Shown: positions 46,702 through 59,836, numbered from the stretch's first letter. The stretch is DNA of 64,000 nucleotides from Chamaecyparis obtusa (GCA_027943335.1 BSBK01000765.1:1580001-1644000), one strand, 5' to 3'. The notes: generated by a model not told the origin, from the sequence alone. Numbers and translations are program-made.

Positions 46702-46748
46702 TTTCACCCCTCTTTGATGCGATGTCTCAAGTGGCATGGCGTCAAAGA
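46702..46748 (-). promoter_or_regulatory. Stem-loop and polypurine tract of element E
   Basis: Plus-strand arms TCTTTGATGC (46711-46720) and GCGTCAAAGA (46739-46748) with an 18-nt loop, one G-T wobble. On the minus strand the last arm merges with the polypurine tract AAAGAGGGGTGAAA (46715-46702) before the 3' LTR. Loop words ATGCC.CTT..GACA are shared with D. Confidence 0.7.
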
Positions 46749-46802
46749 CAAGAAAATAAGATGCCCCATGCTAGAACTTAGAGGATAAGGGGTTGTGCCC
46801 TC

Positions 46803-46846
46803 TCGAGAAAATAACACAAAGAGGAAACGTTGTGGAATTTTCTCGA
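46803..46846 (-). repeat. Second stem-loop upstream of E 3' LTR
   Basis: Perfect 10-bp arms TCGAGAAAAT (46803-46812) and ATTTTCTCGA (46837-46846), loop 24 nt. Counterpart of the D hairpin at 5283-5320. The GGGGCAT word follows on the minus strand at 46767-46761. Confidence 0.6.
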
Positions 46847-48245
46847 AAGGAAATAGAAGGGAAAGGGAAGGAATGAAGGAAGAGGGGAGGATAAAATAGC
46901 CAAACTTCCAAGAGCAAAGATGGAGGAATGCAAGATGAGATGGAATGCATAATGCGGGATGCAACTATATGAAAGATGCAAGATTAATCGATATGATGTA
47001 GGATGCAAGGGATTTTGGGGAGCTCCAAGTATAAATGTGAAGAGCACAAAGTAGTTTGATATAGAAACATTAGAGACCTACCAATGATACTGGGATCACA
47101 AGGCCTTGTCAACAACATTGCATAAGAATGATGCAAAAAAGACACACACAGTTGCCCCAGCATCACGTATGAACCCAAGAGGAAGCATGGTAGAAACAAT
47201 GCTAGAGAAACCACAAACAAATGACATTTCCCAAGTGCGCCATGTAACCTAGAAGATCACAAGTGGAACGTGCAAGGGTCATGTCTTACTGACTCACAGG
47301 TAGAAGCAAGAAATCAAAAGACCTTGCCCCAAATTGCCCTCATTCACAGTGCACCATGATATAAAGGATCATGGTGACTTTGAGGAGAGGAACAATGAGA
47401 AGTTGTAAAAGATTAACAAGATCCAAAGGACAAAATCCAAGACCAAAATGATAACTCCAAAAGACATCCTTTGCCAAGGAGAGAGATTTGATTTGATTGA
47501 TGGTGGGAATATTGGTCTAAACATGTGGAAGAATACATCGACACGGACTGGGTGTGATTGGTGGAAGATTAGGCCTGATGGGAAGGATACATATGTGTGG
47601 ACCCATGATTAGGCTTAGGCTAGACAATACAGAAGGATACATCTGTTCGGACTTGTGTTTATGGGGAGAATGAATGTTGTTGTTCACTAGCAAATGATGA
47701 GTCAAAGAATAACCACTGGAATCAAGGATAGTCGACAATTGATGTTGTTGAAGTGCAAGGCTGGGTGGGACGATTATTGGATCAAATGTTGTTGCAAGAC
47801 TGACAAGGATATGTACAAAAAGATGCAATGATATATACAACGGATGGGAAGATTTACAATGGATATGTATAGAAGCTCAGGATTTGGACTAGGAAGATCT
47901 TTCTATACAGGATATATACAGGAAGAATTGCAAGATATGTACAAGCGAGATTGCAGATTTGCTTGAGGATTAAATAGAGGAATGTTGGGGAATGGTGATG
48001 GGGATGGGGATGGTATAAAAGGGATTGGTTGGATGTGGAGGATGGGAGTTTGATAGATAAGGACTCAATCCACTATATATGGCACCTATTTGCAAGTTTT
48101 CACCAACATACTTATCCAAGGTGCTTGAATTGCCAAGTTTTCACCATTGGATGAATGTTTTTTCTTTGCTTTTTTTGCTTTTTGATTTTTTTGTATTTTT
48201 CTGGATTTTCCAATTTTTATAGATTTTTTGAACATGTAGGATTTG
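46847..48245 (-). other. 3' untranslated part of element E
   Basis: No recognised gene; minus-strand frames at 46704-47840 are low-complexity. It carries the GAAAAC..TGGCAA module in two copies (48081-48104 and 48119-48146 in plus coordinates). Confidence 0.55.
48081..48146 (-). repeat. GAAAAC..TGGCAA module, two copies, element E
   Basis: Read on the minus strand: GGTGAAAACTTGGCAATTCA then AGCACCTTGG, and GGTGAAAACTTGCAAATAGG then TGCC. About 100-170 bp after the pol stop, the same relative place as in F. Confidence 0.6.
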
Positions 48246-48247
48246 GT

Positions 48248-49475
48248 TTAGGCATAGAACCTCTTCAGATGTATGATTTTGATTGGATCATTCAAAGGCT
48301 CACCTTCTGGTGTAGATAGTTGATAGGCTCCTAAGAAAAAGCATGTTGTGACAACATAGGGGCCCAGCCAAGTAGGCTCGAACTTGCCTTTCTTTTCTCG
48401 GTGTGCTTGGACTTTCTGATTTTCCTTTAGGACCATGTCACCCACTTGGAATTTTCTGGGATGGATCTTCTTGTTATAAATCCTTTTGAGTCGATTCTAG
48501 TATGCAACCAGATGATCATATGCTTGTTGTCTATTTTCATCTAATAGGTCTAGCTGTGTGAGGCGTTCCAGGTGATAGTCTTCATCAGTGGTATAGTTCT
48601 TCATGGAGACACACAATGATGGGAGCTCGACCTCGATGGGTAGAATGGCTTCAACACCATATACAAGGTAATATGGGGTGGTGCATGTGGGAGTGCAATA
48701 AGAAGTGTGATAGGCCCAGAGGGCAGGATTTATTTGGAGATGCCAGTCATGACCAGAATCATTGACAACCTTCTTGAGGATTTTTAGAATGGTTTTATTG
48801 GTTGCCTCGGCTTGGCCATTTCCTTTTTGGAAGTATGGACTGGAGAAATGGTGATGGATGTGGAGTTTGGCACATAGATCATCCACATGCTGGTTTTCAA
48901 AAGGTGTTTCATGGTCTATGAAGATGGTAGATGGTATGTTGAAGTGGCAAATGATATGATAAAGGATGAACTTAGAGATTTGGATGCCAGTAGTTAGGGT
49001 GAGTGGAACCGCTTCAACCCATTTTGTGAAGTACTCTATGGTAGTTATGATGTATTTATATCCATCTGAGGAAAGGGGAGTGATTAACCCAATGAGGTCA
49101 AAGCTCGAACATGAAAATGGCCAAGGTGGTGCAATGGGCAGTAAGTTTTGTGTTGGTGCATGAATCAAATTTGCATGTTGTTGACATGATAGGCATTTCC
49201 TAACAAACTTACAAGTGTCATGTTCCATGGTTGGCCAATAATACCCAACTCAAAGCAACTTCTTTTCTAGAACCATGCCACCGGTGTGGGTACCGCAAAT
49301 TCCAGTGTGGACCTCTTGTAAAGCCAGGATGGCCTCATTTGAATCTAAACACCTAGAGAGGATGTTATGATATCCTCGATGATAAAGGGTGTTGGCTACA
49401 AGAGTGTAGCGAGAAGCTTTTTGAATTAGGTTTTGGTGTTGGTTATTGGTGCGATGGGGAGATGATACCATTCTT
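48248..49475 (-). pseudogene. Integrase of element E
   Basis: Zinc region at 49250-49475 (VHTGICGTHTGG, then past a stop KFVRKCLSCQQHA). The core, 48497-49228, is open over 243 codons: SSFDLIGLI (first Asp), FIDHETPF (second Asp) and GQAEATNK (Glu) with 35 residues between the last two. Then HDWHLQINPALWAYHTSY and EAILPIEVELPS. A stop at 48497 separates the last part (VGDMVLKENQ, KGKFEPTWLGPY, IKIIHLKRFYA), ending at 48248. The neighbour of the second Asp is His (DHE) where relatives have DNG. It is the best kept enzyme in the window. Confidence 0.88.
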
Positions 49476-49559
49476 TATATATGCATGGATGTCATGGTAC
49501 CATGGGAACTGAGGACCAACCAGGACACACACCATTTTTGCTTCGGTGTTCTCATAAGT

Positions 49560-50040
49560 AGGTGCATGTAGCTACTCAACTAAGCATTCATATTTTGATG
49601 AGTCATGTGGGATCTCCAATAAGGATCTGATGGTTTCCATTGTAGCGGCCGCTTTATTATGAAGCCTTGGTATCTGTGTGAACTGTAGATTTAGGAAATG
49701 CTCTTTCAGTCTATCCACCAGTTCTTTGTAGGGTAGCAGCTTATCATCCTTTATCTGAAATTCATCTAGGACTTGCTTGATAATTAGTTGCAAGTCTCCA
49801 AACACTTGCAGTTCTATGATATTCCATTGTATAGTTGTTTTGAAGTCTGAGATGAGTGCCTCATATTCTACAATGTTATTAGTACATGGGAATCCCAATT
49901 TGAATGATTTTGGAATACAGTCACCCTAAGGTGTGACGAATAGGATTCCTGCCCCTGATCCATGTGATGTATAGGAGCCATAGAAATATAGCTTCCATAT
50001 TGGTTTTTCTTCGATCATACATAGGTTCTCATCAGGGAAT
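49560..50040 (-). pseudogene. Second RNase H (aRNH) of element E
   Basis: KLYFYGSYTSHGSGAGILF, a stop, then FPCTNNIVEYEALI, LQVFGDLQLIIKQV and HNKAAATMETIRSLL. The first catalytic position, Asp in F (LLFDGS), is Tyr here (FYGS at 49974-49985, minus), a one-base change; the third (GDS) is GDL, and the fourth (VADAM) is AAATM, so the domain is catalytically dead as well as interrupted. Confidence 0.78.
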
Positions 50041-50520
50041 TCCATGATTAGGGGATATGCATCCACTAGAGGTGCTTCTACTAACTAATTGGCAATTACT
50101 TTCCCTTTGATTTTTTTTTTATCTATGTACTAAATGTCAAACTCACTAAGTAGCATGACCCTTTTTCCATACATCCTATGAGAATCATCCTTGATAATAG
50201 ATATTTGAGTGGGTCCACCTTTGAGATGAGCTTGATTATGTGGTTGAGCATGTAGTGTCTAATATTTTGAGTGGTGAAGACCACTGCAAGGCATGCTTTC
50301 TCCATTGGTGAATAATTGAGCTCATAGCAAACAAGAGTTTGACTGATATAGTAAATGGCTCTTTCTTTATTGTCATCATCATGTTGTGCTAAGAGTGCCC
50401 CTAGTCCTTTAGTGGTTGATGAGATGTATAGTATGAGAGGGAAACTTGAAACTAGTGGTACAAGGATGGGAGAGTTAGCTAGGTATTCTTTTAGCTTGTC
50501 AAAGCTTTTCTAATAGATAG
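50041..50520 (-). pseudogene. RT-linked RNase H (tether) of element E
   Basis: Frame with LILYISSTTKGLGALLAQH, AIYYISQTLVCYELNYSP, MEKACLAVVFTTQNIRHYML and HIIKLISKVDPLKYLLS (50123-50305). The TDAS motif of active enzymes is replaced (YISS). A stop or shift follows at 50123. Confidence 0.75.
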
Positions 50521-51447
50521 GATCCCATTTTGAAGCTTTTGTCCTTATGGAGTAGATGTGTGAATGGTTGGTACTTGTTTGCCAGCTATGATATGAATCA
50601 TCGTACTGATTGCAACTTTCCTTGCAAGCTTCTGAGTTGTTTGAGTATTCTTGGTGGAGGCATTTCCGTAATGGCTTTGACCTTTTTGGGGTCAATCTCT
50701 ATGTTGTGCCATTATACTATAAAGCCTAGCATCTTTCCAGATGTTACACCAAAGAAACTTCTTTGGATTCAGCTTCAAACCATAATGATGGAAACAATCG
50801 AACACACTCTCAAGAATGTTTAGGTGTTCACCTTGGGTATGAGATTTCGCAAGAATATCATCCACATAGTGCTGCAGGATCTTTTGGATCATATCATTGA
50901 ATATGGTTGTCATTGCTCTCTGATATGTAGCTCTGGTGTTCTTGAGCCCAAACGGCATCATGTTGGAGCAGAAGGTTCCCCATGGTGTAGTGAATGTTGT
51001 TTTGTGTTGATCTTCTTCTGCTATTCAGATCTGATTGTATCTTGAGAAGCCATCCATGAGTGACAACATCTCATGGATCACTGTGAGATTTATGATCATG
51101 TCTATGTTGGGAAGCGGGAAATCATCTTTCAAACATGCTTTGTTGAGATCTTTGAAGTAAGTACATATTATGATCTCTCCTGAAGGTTTAGTAACAAGAA
51201 CCATGTTGGAAATCCACTCAGAGTAATCAATGGCACTGATGATCTTTTCTTGGAGGAGCTTCTCCAACTCTATTTTTACCAATAGGGCTACTTTGGGATG
51301 CATTTTATGTAGCTTCTTCTTTACTAGCTTGGCATTAGGGTCCACTACAAGATTGTGCACAACTACATCTAGATCAAGCCATGGCATGTGTGTGTATGAC
51401 CATGAAAAATTTATAACGGATTCTATGAGAAGCACAGTGAAGCCCAT
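50521..51447 (-). pseudogene. Reverse transcriptase of element E
   Basis: Minus-strand frames 51447-51025 and 50961-50692: INFSWSYTHMPWLD, HPKVALLVKIELEKLLQ, WISNMVLVTKPSGEI, CTYFKDLNKACLKDDFPLP, LSLMDGFSRYNQI, stop, MMPFGLKNTRATYQRAM, YVDD at about 50868-50857, LNPKKFLWCN. The region past 50692 is in another frame. Catalytic Asp pair intact. Confidence 0.85.
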
Positions 51448-52506
51448 TTCTTCACCTTTTGTTAGAGATGCTACAATGTAGGTGATTCTTGGACATTCTT
51501 ATGTACCCAAGTTGATTGGCTTGGTTTCTTCAATGATGACAGGTGACTGATCTAGTTTGTAATCCTAGATCAGAGGAGGAGGCAAGTCTCCATCTTTTAA
51601 CACCTTAGAGAGGTTTTCACCAAAAGATACACCCTTTATTTTCTCTTTTTTGGAATCAAAATGTGCCCTAGAGGGTTTTTCACATAAGGAATCATTCTTT
51701 TCTTTTTCTATTTCAATTTTGTGGCTAGAGCTTGCCTCCTCCCCAAAATATCCTTTGGGGTCGAGCTTGGAGACATGAGTTGCTTCTAGATCTTGATCTG
51801 CTTGTTGGCCTGATGCTCCCATTAACCTTAGGAGTGCTTGTGTGCTTTGGAACTCATCGATGTGTGTGATGCTTGGTTGGTCCTAGTCTACGAGTTTGGG
51901 ATGGGTGAGAGGAAGTTCTATGATGTTAATGGCGAGTTGGTGGAGGATAGAAGTGTCCAGGAGGGTATCATCATCGAAGATGTTGTCACAGGATTTCTTT
52001 ACTTCCTCTTCGGGGATGTCTTCGATCTCTATGAGGTCATCTTGGCTATTCAAGAAGGGAATGTTGGTCATGTTAGTGCCCCCAGTTGCAGTATTGGGCT
52101 CTTGTATATGCATGTGAGGGGTACTAAAGCTAAGACCTTGATGTTTCAGATTCTTGGATGTTGTGATCGGATCTTTGCTTCTGCCTTCTTGTGGTCCTAA
52201 ACCACCACCTTGATATTTCTATTATTCAGTGGCGTACCTATGTTATTGTGGATATTTGTCTTTGAAGTAGCCAACAATTTGAGTGTCAAATGGTGGGGGA
52301 TCTTTGTACAACCACCTATTGATGTCAAGGTCCATCTATTGACTGTCTATGTTTCCATGGGAGACAAAAGTTAATGGTCCCATCTCCTTGACTTCATGCT
52401 TGGCTCCAGTGAGCTTGCTTTGGTGACTTGGGTGCCCTTGTGTCTGTGGATCAAGAGGTAGGTTCCCTACTACAAATGCATCATGTAAGTTGTATTCATC
52501 ATACCC
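51448..52506 (-). pseudogene. Acidic linker between protease and RT of element E
   Basis: Frames with several stops; IEIEDIPEEEVKKSCDNIFD and FGENLSKVLKDGDLPPPLI are typical segments; the latter resembles the F linker (GENLSEAPKDEIFDILLSHL). No domain recognised. Confidence 0.6.
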
Positions 52507-53040
52507 CTAATTGTTGATCTTGACAGAGGAGAGGGTGGAGGCAAGGATAGTCTCTGGATCGCTATGGGATTGTGAAGAGCTAGCGATAGAAGTGCCAATG
52601 TCGGTTCTAGGACAATGGGTGGAATGAGGGAATGATGCTTCCATGCCATGATAGTATGTGAATGGTTGGGGGTCTGCATGGATGGTAACCTTAGTTCCTT
52701 GATGTGGTAAATTAACGTACTGATGGTAAGTAGATGGTACAGCCTTGATGGAATGGATCCATGGTAGGCCGAAGAGGATGTTGAATGGTAGGACAAGATC
52801 AACAACATGGAAAATGGTATCTTGAGTTGTTGGGCCTAGCTTGATAGGAAAAATAATGGTACCTTCAAAGGTATGCTCCAATTTTTTGTATGCCTTGATG
52901 GTGATGACTTCATGCGATGCGTCAGCTTTTGTGAACCCTATCTGATGAATGAATTTTAAAGTATATAATTTTAGGGCTGAGCCATTATCTATCATGACCC
53001 TTTTGATGGAAAAATCTCTAACTATGACAGTGATGTAGAG
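52507..53040 (-). pseudogene. Protease of element E
   Basis: Aspartic protease motif MIDNGSALKLYTLKFI at 52995-52948 (minus) with DNGS, closer to the usual DxGS than F. Then FNILFGLPWIHSIKAVPSTY and HQYVNLPHQGTKV, as in F. The frame is open for 162 codons to a TAG at 52507. Confidence 0.8.
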
Positions 53041-53346
53041 AGGTAGATTATAGTTAGGTGCAACGGCTAGTATGTTGGATGGCTTGAAGGATAAAGAACG
53101 GGATCTAAATAGGTATCCAATGAGGTTTTCAAACTAGATGGTGTTAATTTCTATGGAGACATGTCCATCTTGGAGGGCTCTATTGAGAATCACTTGATGG
53201 AGGGGGAAAGTGCAAAGAAGGTCAAGGATGGAGATTTGGGCAGGTGTATTCCCAAGATTTTCTACGAGGTTGTATTGCGTATTGTGTGTTGGCCTTGGAC
53301 ATGCACCGGTGATAGTTATCTGACCTCGGCATGTGGTGACTGCACA

Positions 53347-54840
53347 CTAACTATCGACTCCTTTGACATGGATGACATGGATTATGGGCTTGACTTGGGT
53401 TATACATCCAAAAAAAATTTCATAATTGATATAAGCAATAGTGTAGTCTTTATGGTCAGCATGATCTCCTTGTTTGCCTTTGCCTTGGTTCTGAGGTGGG
53501 ATATTAGCATTGGCTTGGTTCTTCCCAACATTGTGTTGTGGGAACACATTTTGATATATCTACAAATTGGCATTAGGTGAAGCTTGGGCTAGTGTGTCCA
53601 CTTGGATCTCCTTTTGGTCAATGAGATCTTGGATGTAGTGTTTTAGCTTTGTGCACCTTAAGGTAGTGTATCCTTTGACACGATGATAATCACAGTACTC
53701 GTGATCATTGTACCAGTTAGGCTTGGGAGTGGCATCATCAAATTTTTGAATTGGTGGGTACGTGATTAGGTTGGCCTTGGCCATTCAGTGAAAGATAAAA
53801 TCCAGACGTTCACCAAGTTGTGTGAAGGTTCTCTTCTGATAAGTCTGGGTTCTAGATCTATTTTGATTAGGAGTAGTGAAGATGGCATTAGCCTGATTGG
53901 TCAGATTGCCTTGATGGGCTTGATGCACTTGCTGCTGATAGTTCTAGATGGGTTGCTAAGGGATCTGAGGTTTTTACTATTGGTATTGTTGCAGAGGTTG
54001 CTGATAGATGGGTGCTTGTTGATGTTAGTATGCAAGAGTTGATGTAGGACCAGCCATGATGATTTGAACATGCTTGGTGTCAATGGCTCCATCAGTAACA
54101 ACATTTTTGTTGCAATTCTAGTAACGGCATTTGTCATTGTTGGGTTTACTATGACAATCATCTTTGTAATGCCGAATTGTGCCTTCGTCTAGGAGGCCTC
54201 TTTCGATATCTATCCCCTTGCTTTTGATATCTTGATAAGTTTGGATGTAATTCATCCTCATGAAGTGAGATAGTTTGGGATGTAGGTTATCAATGAAGAT
54301 CTTGGTTAGATGTTTTTCAAGCAGTTGGTATGATAACATGGTTGTGAGGTTTTTCCATCATTGCAAATAGTCATCTAGACTTTCTCCTCCTTTCTATTTT
54401 GAGTTACATAGGTCTAGTAAAGATAACTCATTTTCAACATTGTCGGCATGTTGGGCAATGAAATTCTCAGAGAGCTCAGCAAAATTTGTGATGGTCCCAT
54501 AGGGTATCTTGTAAAACCACTCAATAGCAGTTCCTCCCAAGCTTTTGGGGAATAGGTGCAAAAGGTAATTATCATTGTAGGCTACTTATTGGAATCCCAT
54601 ATAGAACTCTTTGATGTGGTTTATAGGGTCTCCTTTCCCTTGATATTTATCAAATTTGGGTGTCTCAAAGTGCTTAGGGGAAGGGACAGTTGTGCTTGAT
54701 CGATCAAATGAATAGGGACACACCTCTTCAAACTTGAAGGTCTTGTTATCTGTGCCAGCTTTGAGCTCCTCAAGAGCATTTTTCATTTCTTCCCACTTAG
54801 CATTGATTGGCATTGGACCAGGTACTCGCATTTGGAAAGG
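53347..54840 (-). pseudogene. gag: gag core and knuckle region of element E
   Basis: EEVCPYSFDRSS and PKFDKYQGKGDPINHIKEF (54831-54586), then past a stop GGTAIEWFYKIPYG and FAELSENFIAQHADN, then LLEKHLTKIFIDNLHPKLS (54339-54118), a Gln-rich stretch with several TAG/TAA at Gln sites (54050-53900), and NDHEYCDYHRVKGYTTLRC with HYIQDLIDQKEIQ (53784-53560). The last frame ends at 53347. Confidence 0.8.
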
Positions 54841-56212
54841 ATCTAGTGGTGCTAGTGAATAGGGGTGATTTTCAGGTGGATATTGTGGAGTGGGATATGG
54901 AGATTGCCCAATAAGATAGGCTGATTGGAATAGATATTGGGGTGATGATTGTTGGGGAGGATATTTATGCGGAGGATATAAGATGGTTTGTTGTTGCTAG
55001 GGAATGATGGTTTGATGTTTTTTTGATGGGTAGGATGATGCTTTTTGTTGTGGGATGATGGAATATTGTTGTTGTTGTGTTGGGAATTATTGTTGTTGTG
55101 GACGAGGCTGGTGGAATGGTGTAGCTTGTTGGTAGGCTTGGCCTTGATGCACTTGGCTTTACGCTTAGTTGATGTAGGTTGGGTGCATTCCTGCATTACT
55201 TAGGGGTGGAACCAATGTTGGGAAGCTTGAAGTAGGGGGTGGTTGTGCTAGGTAGCTTGCGAGATGAGAAGAACTCTAATGTTGGGGTGGTGGAACCATA
55301 TGAGATGTGGAGGGTGGAATGGATAGGTATTTGGTGTACGAAGGAAAGGATGAAGCTAGTGGAGGCTATATTTTTTGTTGTTGCACTGCTTGGGGGAAGG
55401 TGGCTTGTTGGTTTTCTAGCATGGATGTGGAGAAATGGGTTGGTATTCTAAAAGCTAGCATTTCTTCTCGAGTAAGGCCCCAACGAGAACCAATTTGTTG
55501 TGGGAGTTGCGATGTAGAGGATGTTGGAAAGGTAGATGTGATGGGATTTGGGATGTGAATGGTGGATTTGTAAATCCCATGAAAGGCATACCTTTTGTGA
55601 ATGTAGTTTGTTGGGCTTGTGCTTGGGGTGTGGACGAAGATGCTTGTGTTCCCCATGAGAAGAGTGGTGTTGATGTGGAAGCTTGCTGGGAGAAGGAGGA
55701 AAATGATTGTGTTGCCCCTGAAAATGATGGCATTGTTGTAGAAGCTTGTGGAGTGAATGGGAAGGATGATTGTTTTCCCTCGGGAATGATGGTATTGAGG
55801 TAGAGGCTTGCTAGGAAAAAGAGAGAAATGATTGTGCTGCCCCTAGAAATAATGATGTTGCTTGGCCCATGGAAGGTGGAGGAATTGCTTGTGTAAAGGT
55901 TTGTGTGGGAGGTGGCGATTGGTTTTGTGAAAAGCTTTGGGTATGAATGATAGTTTGAGCTGCTATGGAGGATGATGGTGTGCTCATGACAGGAAATGGA
56001 GTGGATTGTGTCACTTGTGTTGTAGGGCTCATGAAAATGCTTTGCAAAAGAGGAGGGATGGGTGAAGCTACTTGTGATATGTGAAAAAGTGGATCAAGGA
56101 TTTGTTGGATGATGGGGGTGTATGCTTCTGCTAGGATTCGGATGGTGTTGTTAGGAATACAAGGTTGGAGATATGGTGGAATGGGAGTACCCTCCTGTGT
56201 GAAGCTAGCCAA
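54841..56212 (-). pseudogene. Low-complexity N-terminal part of gag, element E
   Basis: Pro/Ser/Gln/Thr-rich frames starting MASFTQEGTPIPPYLQP at 56212. An imperfect tandem repeat (unit about 65-80 bp; protein SFSxQASTSxPSFS) spans about 55610-55870. Further on the frame is Gln/Pro/Tyr-rich (GQSPYPTPQYPPENHPY near 54880). Frames change at least once. D has a similar Pro-rich start. Confidence 0.6.
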
Positions 56213-59200
56213 TATGTTTTTCTAATTTTGAGCAATGAGTGCACTGGCTATTTGTGCATTCCCTGGATGATTCATGAATGTTTCCATTGCAAAAGAAGTG
56301 GGGGGGATATTGGGATCATCCCATATATTACCAGTTTGTTGGATCTAGGTATTGTAAGCTACCATCGCGCTAGTAGAAATGTTGGGATCAGACAAGCTGG
56401 TGGTCTAATAAGGATCCATGTTCCTTTGTTTCATGGATCTTGTCTCGATATGCATGGAGTGGAGATCTAAAGATGCAGATTCTAGATGGATGCAAGATGT
56501 TCCTAAGAACTCTAAAGATGATGGATTTCTAAAATGCGATGCAAGGATTTGGATTAACACTGAGGATGGTGAAATGCTAGAGGATTGGTGAGATGTTCTT
56601 ATTTGGATCAAGGATGGAGGAATATTGGTGGGAGATGGTGAAGATTGGTGAAATGCTTTGCAATGATGGAGGATTGGTGGAGGATTGGTGGAGTTCTCAA
56701 AGATGATGGTAGATTGGCAGAGGATTGTGGAGGATGGTGAAAGATTTACTAAGTGTCAACAAATGAGTTGTTATTTCCTGATGTAGGATCAATGGTAGGA
56801 TTTTTCAACCTAGAATAGACTAATGATCTTTGGTCAACTAGATTATTATCAATGAAAGACAATCTCTTGCTCAAGATGATGAGGCTTACAAGGAAAAGTG
56901 GGATTTCATTTAGACAATGCTCTATCAAAGGGGGAGATTTCTGATTTTTGGATAAGGTTTCAAAGCAACTCAAAGGATTGAACACTAAGTTTTTCTTTGA
57001 TTTCGATCACTAGATTTGGTGCAATGATGGTGGGTCTTGACTTGGATGGATGGATGCTAGATTTTGGGATCAAGTATTTGGATTTATGATTGTGGATTTT
57101 TTATGGGAGGATGATGAAGGATGGTGGAATGATGTTATTTCTAAGATGATGACCTAGATGCAGCCGGAATAGATGACTTATGATGCAACTAGGAAGATGA
57201 TAATGAATGCAATGATGCAACTATGGTTTACCTAAATGTAACTAAAGATCGATGGTGATGCAAGGATGAAACTAGGATGAGCTAGGATGAATGAATGTCA
57301 AGATAGGATTTTTTGGGATTCCGAAGGAGAAATGGATATGTGATGGGCCCATGTAGTCTTCTCTCTCTAGATTGACATAGTGATGGTTAACTTTGAACCA
57401 GAATGAAAACTGCTTCACTCTTGTGATACACTTAATGTTTTCCAGTCTCTCTTGATTTTTCTCTTCTGCTTGGATTGCTTTAAGGGAATTTTGGTGATCT
57501 TTCATATTTCTTTTTGCAAGTTTCTTCTCTTCATAGACTGATGGATTATGAAGCTTTTCTTTCTTGTGTTGGGTTAAATCGGACATGGCTTTGGAGAGAT
57601 TTTAGCAATTGATTTTGAAACAAGGCTTTGGATATCTAATTTCTGAAAGGGGATCTTCTGCAAGATTTCATTTTCAAAAGCTTGTGATCAAGTTCTGGCT
57701 CAATTTGATGTCTCCAATGGCAAAGGATAAACTCGACAAAGACACTTTGAAAGCAATCTCGACAAATGACAAAGCAACTTTGTGGGATACAAGAAATGAT
57801 GGACCATTGAAAATGATATTTTTCCCGAAGAGAGTGTATGTTTTGAAAAATGTTTGCACTGAGTCTGAACCTCAAGAACACACCAAATAGGACTACCTAA
57901 GGGACGGTGAGTATCAGAATCTTTTCCCACAACTTGATACCCCAAAAGAGGGATAAATATGGTGAGTGTCTTAAGGTGATCCGGGAAACCATAGGGATTA
58001 GTCCTCGCACAAAGATCATGATACCTTTGGATTTAGATTAGGTAGCTTCTAATTAACAGGTTTGTAGTTGTTATGTGGAGTCCTCCCAATCGGTTTGTAT
58101 GTGCATGACTCACTTAAGAACCTAGTTGACCATGCCGAAATAGTAGGGATATTCACCTACCTCGGGCTACCATCAACATGCATCGCCCGAGCTTGAGGGG
58201 ATATAAGTGAGATTTTTCTCAAGGCTTTGTTTCTATACCGATTGGGGAAGGTACCAGTTTGAGGTTGTTCTCCAAAGAGGAAGTGCTTTTCTCTCTAGAC
58301 AGGCCTCTCTAGAAGTAAAATGAATGAACTAGTCCAATTTCAATTTCACTTTTATGTCATTTAATTAAAAAGATTTTGCAGAAATGGGAAACTTTGCAAA
58401 ACACATCAAGAACTTTATTCTTTCCCAAATTTATTTATGTGGTTTTTAAATGAATGCTTGCAAACACATGTGTTTAAATTTTGAGTTGTTCTTTTGAAGA
58501 TAAGAAAGCTTTTTGAAAAGAGATTTTGTGCAAGTATTTTAGCCTTTGCATTCAAGATTTGGTGTTTTGCTTTACTTTAGGAACTTTGAAATGAGCTTTG
58601 TTTTTACCTTAAGTCATTCAAGATTGAGTTTTATTTTCTTTTGAGACTAAAAGTAAATGACTTGTGAGAATTTGATTCATTTCTTTATGTGCACTCGAGA
58701 TTTTGGTGTTGTAGATTACATTTTAAAGCCCAAAATGAGATTCCTAGATTGATTTTATGAATGAAAACTTTAGAAACTCTCAATTTTTTGCAACAAGACA
58801 AATGTTTTGACACATATCAATGATTTACGAATGATTTAGGAAAATTTAGGGAACTTTGGGACTATTTAGGAAACCATTCAAACTGACATGCAAATTAGCT
58901 CCTAAATTGCATGAAACATCAAAGAACCTTTGATATTTTGAAAATGAAGTTCATTTTAAATTTGACTGATGTATTGAGTTTGAAATAGGACCATTAGAAT
59001 GCACTTAGGATTGATTTTGAACCACTTAGAAATGAGATGTAGATTTGAGGTTCTTTTTATGCACCAAAAAGATAAGGTGTTTCTTCTTTGCATGAATGCA
59101 TTCTAAAGCCCTAGATTTGCATGATTGAAGTTCATTTTAGCCAAATGAAAGTCATTAGAGATTATTTTTATTTCTTTAGGACCAAATAGGAATAATTTGA

Positions 59201-59836
59201 GTTGGTTAGGACTATTTAGTAAATGATTAGGAACAACTTGTAAGTTTGTTAGTTTTTAAAGCATGCAAGAGTGATTTAGAGTTCATTGTAAGCCCAAAAA
59301 AAAGTTTGTTTGATTCCTAAACACACCAAATGATTGATTAGCCTTAAGGCCTTAAGTTTTGAGTATTTTTATGCCTCCAAATTGTACCTACAAAAAAAGG
59401 TGTTAAAAACTTGAAAAAAGAAGTCAAGAGGGCCTCAAAACCCCCTAGAAACCCAAAAATCCAACTTTTCCTTTCCCTAAGGCCTTAAAAACCCCCTTGT
59501 TTCCCATATGAGTAAACAGGGCAGGATATTTTGATTCCTTTACTCATACGAGTATTGGGTAGGGCCCATATGAGTGAGGATGGTATCTAGCACGAGAAAA
59601 CAAGGCCAGTGGGCCAAAAACAAGCCAAAAAGGCCTAGAAAGTTCCCATACAAGTACTGGGTGACCCCAGTATGAGTTTGGGTCCTTTCTCATACAAGAA
59701 AGTACCCTAGGGATTTTACTCATATGATTATTCACCTAGAACAGGATGAGATTTCTGAAAAAGTGAATTTTTTTCTTTAAAAACCCTAAAAAATGTAGTT
59801 TAGAAGGCATGTAGGGTCCCACAGGGCATGCCAAAA
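56213..59836 (-). other. Leader of element E
   Basis: 3.6 kb between primer site and gag. 56560-57130 is GGATGGTGG-rich on the plus strand (CCATCC on the sense strand, as in D). A Lys/Glu-rich frame (57586-57272, minus) may be coding or chance. 57890-58020 matches the D leader. 59500-59730 holds the CATACGAGT/CATATGAGT cluster. Directly beside the LTR the sense strand reads TTTTGGCATGCCCTGTGGG, the place of the primer site; I cannot assign a tRNA. Confidence 0.6.

Noticed and set aside
53161..53580. Plus-strand frame of 139 codons
   Set aside because: Shadow of the antisense gag-protease junction of E, whose motifs are clear on the minus strand.
55239..55803. Plus-strand Gly/Val/Cys-rich frames
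   Set aside because: Reverse complement of the Pro/Ser/Gln-rich gag start of E.
57609..57890. Plus-strand frame of 93 codons in the E leader
   Set aside because: Antisense to the leader, no motif; overlapping frames on both strands point to chance.
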